A stretch of 44,305 nucleotides of DNA from an uncultured Lachnospiraceae bacterium (GTDB lineage Bacteria; Bacillota; Clostridia; Lachnospirales; Lachnospiraceae): contig CALWET010000007.1 of the NCBI GenBank assembly GCA_944377385.1, forward strand, positions 1 through 44,305, in the 5' to 3' direction. The position numbers and the translations under genes are program-made. Positions 39,661 to 44,305 of this stretch are shown here, piece by piece. The notes under the pieces are model-generated. The model was not told the origin of the DNA. It made no database searches and saw nothing but the letters and a program-made list of their open reading frames with translations. How positions within the stretch are numbered: the stretch's first letter is position 1; the number at the start of each line of letters is the position of its first letter.

Positions 39661-42285
39661 TTATGAAAGCGCACTCTCGTCATATTTCCTTCCGTAATAA
39701 GCCATCAGGTACATAGCCTTTATCTCCTTCATAAGAGGATACCTGGGGTTGGCTCCCGTACACTGGTCATCGAAGGCATTTTCCGTCATCTCGTCCAGAG
39801 TATCCAGGAAGGCTTTTTCATCTATTCCATATTCAGCAATGCTGTCCTTTATGCCTATGGCATGCTTGAGCTCTGTAAGCTTCTGAAGGAACTTCTCAAA
39901 TACCTCCTTGTCATCCTTGCCGGTGATGCCGCAGGCCCTGGCAGCCTCAGCGTATCTCTCCAGAGTATGGGGATGATCATACTGAGGGAAGGTACCCATC
40001 TTTACAGGCTTGTCATAGGCGTTGAACTGCATCACATAATTGATGAGCAGCGCATTTGCCACACCATGGGGCAGGTGGTGATAAGCGCCAAGTTTATGAG
40101 CCATGGAATGACATATGCCAAGGAAGGCGTTTGCAAAGGCCATTCCTGCCATCGTAGAAGCATTTGCCATATGATCCCTGGCCTCAACATTGTCTCCGTG
40201 CTCATAGGCCACAGGCAGATATTTAAAGATCTCCTGCATAGCCTTGACCGCCAGAGCATCTGTGTAAGGCGTAGCCATCATGGAGGCATAGGCCTCAAGA
40301 GCATGAGTCATGGCATCAATACCTGAAGCGCTGGTCAGGCCCTTGGGCTGAGTCATCATATTGTCAGTATCTATAATGGCCATGTTTGGCATGAGCTCAT
40401 AGTCAGTGATGGGATACTTGACTCCAGTGGTCTCGTCAGTGATGACTGCAAAGGGTGTTACCTCAGAACCTGTTCCTGAAGAGGTAGGTATTGCAATAAA
40501 GTATATCTTTTCACCCATCTTGGGGAAGGTATAGACCTTCTTGCGTATGTCTATATAACGCATGGCCATGTCTGAGAACTCTGCATCAGGATGCTCATAA
40601 AGGAGCCACATGATCTTTCCGGCATCCATGGCTGAGCCTCCTCCAAAGGCTATCATGCAGTCAGGCTTGAAGCTCTCCATTGCTCTGACTCCGGCCCTGG
40701 CATTTGCAAGAGTAGGATCAGGCTGTACATCGGAAAATACCGTATACTGAAGTCCCATCTCTGAAAGCTTGTCCTCTATGGGCTTTGTGAAACCATTCTC
40801 AAAAAGGAAACGGTCAGTAACTATAAAGCACTTCTTTTTGCCATAATAGCTGCGAAGCTCATCAAGAGCCACAGGCATGCAGCCCTTTTTAAAATAGACC
40901 TTCTGGGGAGCCTTGAACCAAAGCATGTTTTCTCTCCTCTCTGCCACCTTCTTGTAGTTCAGAAGGTGCTTGATACCAACATTGTCGGATACCGAATTTC
41001 CTCCCCAGGAGCCGCAGCCCAGTGTCAGTGAGGGTGCCAGCCTGAAGTTGTAAAGGTCTCCGATCCCTCCATGTGAGGAAGGTGTGTTTATCAGGATACG
41101 GCAGGCCTTCATGGCCTCATAATGCTTTGCTATCTTTTCATGCTCGTTCGTATCTATATAAAGGGAAGCCGTATGGCCATAGCCTCCATCAGCCACAAGC
41201 CTCTCGGCCTTTGCTATGGCCTCATCAAAGGTCTTTGCCTTGTACATGGCCAGTACGGGAGACAGCTTTTCATGAGCGAACTCCTCTGAGGGATCAACGG
41301 ATTCCACTTCTCCTATCAGGACCTTGGTGTCAGCAGGGACCTCCACTCCGGCAAGCTCTGCTATGGTCACTGCTTTCTGGCCTACTATCTTTGCATTGAG
41401 TGATCCATTTATGATGATGGTCTTTCTGACCTTGTCCAGTTCCTTTCCGCTGAGGAAATAGCAGCCTCTCTTCTTGAATTCTTTTTTCACCTTGTCATAT
41501 ACAGGCGCAAGGACTGTCACAGACTGCTCGGAGGCACAGATCATTCCGTTATCAAATGTCTTTGAATGTATGATGCTGCTTACAGCCAGCTCTATGTCTG
41601 CAGTCTCGTCTATGATGACCGGAGTATTTCCTGCTCCAACGCCAAGGGCCGGCTTTCCTGAGGAATATGCTGCGTGGACCATGCCGGGGCCGCCAGTAGC
41701 CAGTATGCAGTCAGCCTCCTTCATGACCTCAGCTGAAAGCTCCATGGTAGGCACATCTATCCATGCGATTATATCCTCGGGAGCTCCAGCCTTTACTGCT
41801 GCCTCAAGAACTATCCTTGCTGCTTCTATGGTACATTTCTTTGCTCTGGGATGAGGTGAGATGATGATAGCATTCCTGGTCTTTAAGGCAATAAGTGCCT
41901 TGAAGATAGCCGTGGATGTAGGGTTGGTAGTGGGGATGACTGCTGCCAGCACTCCCAGGGGCTCTGCAACGACCTTGTATCCAAAGGCCTTGTCATCCTC
42001 TATGACTCCGCAGGTCTTTTCATTCTTATAGGCATTGTAGATATATTCAGCGGCATAGTTGTTCTTTATTACCTTGTCCTCTACGACTCCCATTCCCGTT
42101 TCCTCTACAGCCATCTTGGCCAGAGCTATCCTCTGGGAATTTGCCGCCAGCGCCGCTGCCCTGAATATGGCATCGACCTGCTCCTGGGTATAGGTCGCAT
42201 ATCTCTGCTGAGCTGCTCTGACCTGTCCAAGCTTGGCCTGCAGTGTCTCGATGCTGTCGACTAACGCTACCTTCTTATCAGCCAT
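39661..42285 (-). CDS. adhE: Bifunctional acetaldehyde-CoA/alcohol dehydrogenase
   Basis: Converts acetyl-CoA to ethanol by way of acetaldehyde with two NADH, regenerating NAD during fermentation; forms spirosomes in other bacteria. The 874-residue product has an N-terminal aldehyde dehydrogenase domain (about 1-440) with catalytic Cys in DNGMICASEQSV (near 250), a linker, and a C-terminal iron-dependent alcohol dehydrogenase (about 455-870) with AFGGGSAMDAGKIMWLLYEHPD, IPTSSGTGSEVTPFAVITD, and the metal-binding His residues in GICHSMAHKLGAYHHLPHGVANA. A -35/Rex-like operator lies upstream and ftsZ is separated by a terminator. Confidence 0.97.
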   Translation of the reverse strand: MADKKVALVDSIETLQAKLGQVRAAQQRYATYTQEQVDAIFRAAALAANSQRIALAKMAVEETGMGVVEDKVIKNNYAAEYIYNAYKNEKTCGVIEDDKAFGYKVVAEPLGVLAAVIPTTNPTSTAIFKALIALKTRNAIIISPHPRAKKCTIEAARIVLEAAVKAGAPEDIIAWIDVPTMELSAEVMKEADCILATGGPGMVHAAYSSGKPALGVGAGNTPVIIDETADIELAVSSIIHSKTFDNGMICASEQSVTVLAPVYDKVKKEFKKRGCYFLSGKELDKVRKTIIINGSLNAKIVGQKAVTIAELAGVEVPADTKVLIGEVESVDPSEEFAHEKLSPVLAMYKAKTFDEAIAKAERLVADGGYGHTASLYIDTNEHEKIAKHYEAMKACRILINTPSSHGGIGDLYNFRLAPSLTLGCGSWGGNSVSDNVGIKHLLNYKKVAERRENMLWFKAPQKVYFKKGCMPVALDELRSYYGKKKCFIVTDRFLFENGFTKPIEDKLSEMGLQYTVFSDVQPDPTLANARAGVRAMESFKPDCMIAFGGGSAMDAGKIMWLLYEHPDAEFSDMAMRYIDIRKKVYTFPKMGEKIYFIAIPTSSGTGSEVTPFAVITDETTGVKYPITDYELMPNMAIIDTDNMMTQPKGLTSASGIDAMTHALEAYASMMATPYTDALAVKAMQEIFKYLPVAYEHGDNVEARDHMANASTMAGMAFANAFLGICHSMAHKLGAYHHLPHGVANALLINYVMQFNAYDKPVKMGTFPQYDHPHTLERYAEAARACGITGKDDKEVFEKFLQKLTELKHAIGIKDSIAEYGIDEKAFLDTLDEMTENAFDDQCTGANPRYPLMKEIKAMYLMAYYGRKYDESALS

Positions 42286-42345
42286 TTTTTACCTCCATAC
42301 ATAAATATTTCTGAATGATTGATATTTTTTTAACGAAGCCCTTAG

Positions 42346-42374
42346 AGCTTATCATATTGTTATTTATTTGTCAA
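42346..42374 (-). promoter_or_regulatory. adhE promoter with overlapping Rex-like operator
   Basis: Minus strand: -35 TTGACA (42369-42374), 17-nt spacer, extended -10 TGATAAGCT (hexamer 42346-42351). The 18-nt sequence TTGACAAATAAATAACAA (42357-42374) matches the clostridial Rex consensus TTGTTAANNNNTTAACAA, as I recall it, at 11 of 14 defined positions and covers the -35. Redox (NADH/NAD) repression is the expected behaviour. Confidence 0.6.
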
Positions 42375-42387
42375 TCCTTGCAGAGTC

Positions 42388-42423
42388 AAAAAAACACTCC
42401 TGATATAAATATATCAGAAGTGT
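42388..42423 (-). terminator. Terminator of ftsZ
   Basis: On minus, ACACTTCTGATAT (42411-42423) pairs with ATATCAGGAGTGT (42394-42406), one mismatch, 4-nt loop, then TTTTTTG. It starts about 45 nt after the ftsZ stop and is a textbook intrinsic terminator. Confidence 0.9.
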
Positions 42424-42466
42424 CCAAAATATCCTTTAAACCTGCATTTTTTTTATGAAAAATTTA

Positions 42467-43717
42467 TTATTTCCTGTTCTTCAGAAAATCAGGGATATTT
42501 ATCGTCATCTCCTTGTTGACCTGAGGCCTGAAGGGCTGCTGTCCATCTCCATCATGGTCTCTTGAAGGAGCCTGCTCCGCTCTCTGCTGGCCATATCCGA
42601 AGTCTACCCTCGGTCCCTCGGCCTGGGGCCTGCGCTGCTGGGTCTGTGGAAATCCCTGAAAGGCAGGTCTTGCCTGGGGTGACTGCTGTGGATTTCTGAA
42701 GCCGCCCTGCTGGAACATATCCTGGGCAGGCCTGCGCTGCCTTTTCTGGTTATCCTCCTTGGGCTCAGTTATGCCTGTGGCTATAACCGTGATGGTACAC
42801 TCATCCTGAGCCTTCTCATCGTATATGGCTCCAAAGATGATATTGGCATTTTCGCCTGCCATCTCCTCAACATAGCTTGCAGCCTCGTTTGCTTCGATGA
42901 GCGATATATCTCCTGATACATTTATGATGACATCCGTAGCTCCATCTATTGAAGTCTCCAGCAACGGTGATGCAACCGCCTGCTTTACTGCCTCGATGGC
43001 CTTGTCGTCTCCCTTTGCCTTGCCTATGCCTATATGGGCCACACCCTTTTCCTTCATGACTGTCTGCACATCCGCAAAGTCAAGGTTGATGAGTCCGGGC
43101 ACGTTGATCAGGTCAGTGATTCCTGTGACCGCCTGCAACAGTACCTCGTCTGCCTTCTTGAGTGCCTCAGGCATGGTCGTACGCCTGTCCACAAGCTCCA
43201 GAAGCTTGTCGTTCGGTATGACGATAAGGGAATCCACATTGTCCTTGAGCTTTGATATGCCGTTCACAGCATTCGTCATACGCTGCTTTGCTTCAAAACG
43301 GAAGGGCTTTGTAACTATGGCTACGGTAAGTACTCCCATGTCCTTTGCGATCTTTGCAATGACAGGGGTGGCTCCGGTACCTGTACCTCCTCCCATACCG
43401 CAGGTAACGAACACCATGTCCGCACCCTTAAAGATCTGCTGTATATCCTCAGAGCTCTCCTCGGCAGCCTTTTCGCCTATCTCAGGCCTTGCTCCTGCCC
43501 CGAGCCCCTTTGTAAGCTTTTCTCCTATCTGTATAAGTGTGGGCGCCTTGCAGAACTGAAGGGCCTGCTTATCGGTATTTACTCCCACAAACTCGACTCC
43601 GGCCACGTTTTCATCAATCATGCGATTGACTGCATTGTTACCGGCTCCGCCTATGCCAACTACGATGATCCTCGCAGCAGCCTCTGCTTCCGGAATCTTT
43701 ATTTCTAACATTTCCAT
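42467..43717 (-). CDS. ftsZ: Cell division GTPase FtsZ
   Basis: Tubulin-like GTPase that forms the cytokinetic ring. The 416-residue product has the GTP-binding [13 protein letters not shown] (about 22-34), tubulin signature [10 protein letters not shown] (about 109-118), and T7-like [11 protein letters not shown] (near 210). A glutamine- and proline-rich disordered linker (about 325-400) precedes the conserved C-terminal peptide [11 protein letters not shown] that binds FtsA/SepF-type partners. The ATG at 43717 is supported by GAGGAAGG upstream. It follows ftsQ directly; no ftsA is present between them, so another membrane tether such as SepF is expected elsewhere. Confidence 0.98.
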   Translation of the reverse strand: MEMLEIKIPEAEAAARIIVVGIGGAGNNAVNRMIDENVAGVEFVGVNTDKQALQFCKAPTLIQIGEKLTKGLGAGARPEIGEKAAEESSEDIQQIFKGADMVFVTCGMGGGTGTGATPVIAKIAKDMGVLTVAIVTKPFRFEAKQRMTNAVNGISKLKDNVDSLIVIPNDKLLELVDRRTTMPEALKKADEVLLQAVTGITDLINVPGLINLDFADVQTVMKEKGVAHIGIGKAKGDDKAIEAVKQAVASPLLETSIDGATDVIINVSGDISLIEANEAASYVEEMAGENANIIFGAIYDEKAQDECTITVIATGITEPKEDNQKRQRRPAQDMFQQGGFRNPQQSPQARPAFQGFPQTQQRRPQAEGPRVDFGYGQQRAEQAPSRDHDGDGQQPFRPQVNKEMTINIPDFLKNRK

Positions 43718-43744
43718 ACCGCCTTCCTCAGTGAATTCTATATA

Positions 43745-43773
43745 AATATAAGCCTTACAACACTATTTTTCAA
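43745..43773 (-). promoter_or_regulatory. Predicted sigma-A promoter of ftsZ
   Basis: Minus strand: -35 TTGAAA (43768-43773), 17-nt spacer, -10 TATATT (43745-43750), 28 nt before the start codon. Each box is five of six to consensus. It gives ftsZ expression independent of the upstream division genes. Confidence 0.65.
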
Positions 43774-43837
43774 GCTTTTTCCGTCATCAAACTTTACAAT
43801 TTTCTTATTTGTAATTTATTTATATTACGACCTGATT

Positions 43838-44305
43838 TTATGTATTTTCAGCTGATATTTCTGTTATTTCTTCAATATTTTCAGATTTTTTTGTTTCTTT
43901 TTCCTCTTTTATGGAAGTTTCCTCCTTCAGCTTCAGGCTGACATCGTTGTTTTCATCCATATCACTGTAATCAGAAAGATCCAGCACTCCCCTAAGCCCT
44001 CTTTCCCTGATCGATGGCAGTATATCACTCAGCAGGAGTATCTTTGCATCTATCTCCTCATCCTTTCCAAGCTCTACCTCTATGTCCCCTCCGTCAAGTA
44101 ACAATCTGGCCTCTCCCATGGGATCGAAGTCTATGATATCACATCTGATCCCGTTTACGCTGAGCTGCTGAGTGATGTTCATGATCTCTGAAAAGATGCC
44201 CTCATCCTCTATCGGCAGCCTTCGATTAAGGACTATATGTCCAAACTTCAGTCCTGTTATTTCTGGCACACCCTCGATAAGCTCAGTGCTGTTCTCCACT
44301 ACTAT
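43838..44305 (-). CDS. ftsQ: Cell division protein FtsQ/DivIB, C-terminal part (5' end outside window)
   Basis: Only the last 155 or so codons lie in the window; the frame continues past the right edge, so the cytoplasmic tail, membrane helix and POTRA domain are not seen. What is visible fits the beta domain and tail of FtsQ/DivIB: EGVPEITGLKFGHIVLNRRLP, ISEIMNITQQLSVNGIRCDIIDFDP-like helix and strand, ARLLLDGGDIEVELGKDEEIDAKILLLSDILPSIRERGLRGVLDLSDYSD. A charged tail of about 45 residues follows. The gene lies directly before ftsZ, as in division clusters. The identification rests on the pattern and position together. Confidence 0.85.
   Translation of the reverse strand: MVVENSTELIEGVPEITGLKFGHIVLNRRLPIEDEGIFSEIMNITQQLSVNGIRCDIIDFDPMGEARLLLDGGDIEVELGKDEEIDAKILLLSDILPSIRERGLRGVLDLSDYSDMDENNDVSLKLKEETSIKEEKETKKSENIEEITEISAENT

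Overview
The window looks like chromosomal core DNA of an anaerobic Gram-positive Clostridia bacterium, most likely Lachnospiraceae. The evidence is the Firmicutes-type xseA-xseB-ispA-dxs-tlyA-nadK-argR-recN run, a bifunctional AdhE, an ECF-type ThiT under a TPP riboswitch, a secreted protein with choline/glucan-binding-like aromatic repeats, an NADP-type glutamate dehydrogenase, strong GGAGG ribosome binding sites, and a gene pair I recognise as DUF5717/DUF5716, which I know mainly from Lachnospiraceae. Species is not determinable from sequence alone. Nearly all genes lie on the minus strand. Only hpf, one GNAT gene, an atypical response regulator and thiT are on plus. No IS element, prophage, CRISPR array or tRNA gene was seen; the one RNA gene is tmRNA.

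Layout, left to right. 1-5.2 kb: tsaE (cut by the edge), prfB and secA on minus, with hpf divergent from secA. 5.2-9.9 kb: a secreted NlpC/P60 hydrolase, a FabG/YmfI-like SDR, an AAA_14/DUF4143 ATPase, a GNAT-Maf fusion, the MntP Mn efflux pump and a solitary HicB-like protein. 9.9-11.8 kb: an overlapping histidine kinase/response regulator pair. 11.9-15.9 kb: gdhA and valS. 16-20.5 kb: a tight three-gene cassette of unknown function (large DUF5717-like protein, Hsp70/actin-fold DUF5716-like protein, helical-repeat protein). 20.7-24.5 kb: a HAD phosphatase, then glgA, a divergent PAP2 protein and a PrsA-like lipoprotein. 24.6-33.7 kb: a long co-directional run asp23-like, nusB, xseA, xseB, ispA, dxs, tlyA, nadK, argR, recN. 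33.9-34.2 kb: ssrA. 34.5-37.8 kb: a GNAT acetyltransferase, a large secreted wall-binding repeat protein, and a divergent regulator with a degenerate receiver. 37.8-38.8 kb: TPP riboswitch and thiT. 38.9-42.4 kb: adhE followed by an APH-like kinase gene, with a Rex-like operator at the adhE promoter. 42.5-44.3 kb: ftsQ (cut by the edge) followed by ftsZ.

The best candidate for an undescribed system is the 15971-20464 cassette. Its middle protein carries recognisable Hsp70-like landmarks with altered nucleotide-binding motifs and a C-terminal region resembling an Hsp70 substrate-binding beta domain. It is translationally coupled to a large Ig-like/helical protein and a small TPR-like protein. 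Other items worth attention are the GNAT-Maf fusion, the thiT riboswitch with an SD-sequestering hairpin, the pseudo-receiver regulator beside a secreted repeat protein, and tandem direct repeats upstream of two promoters or genes.
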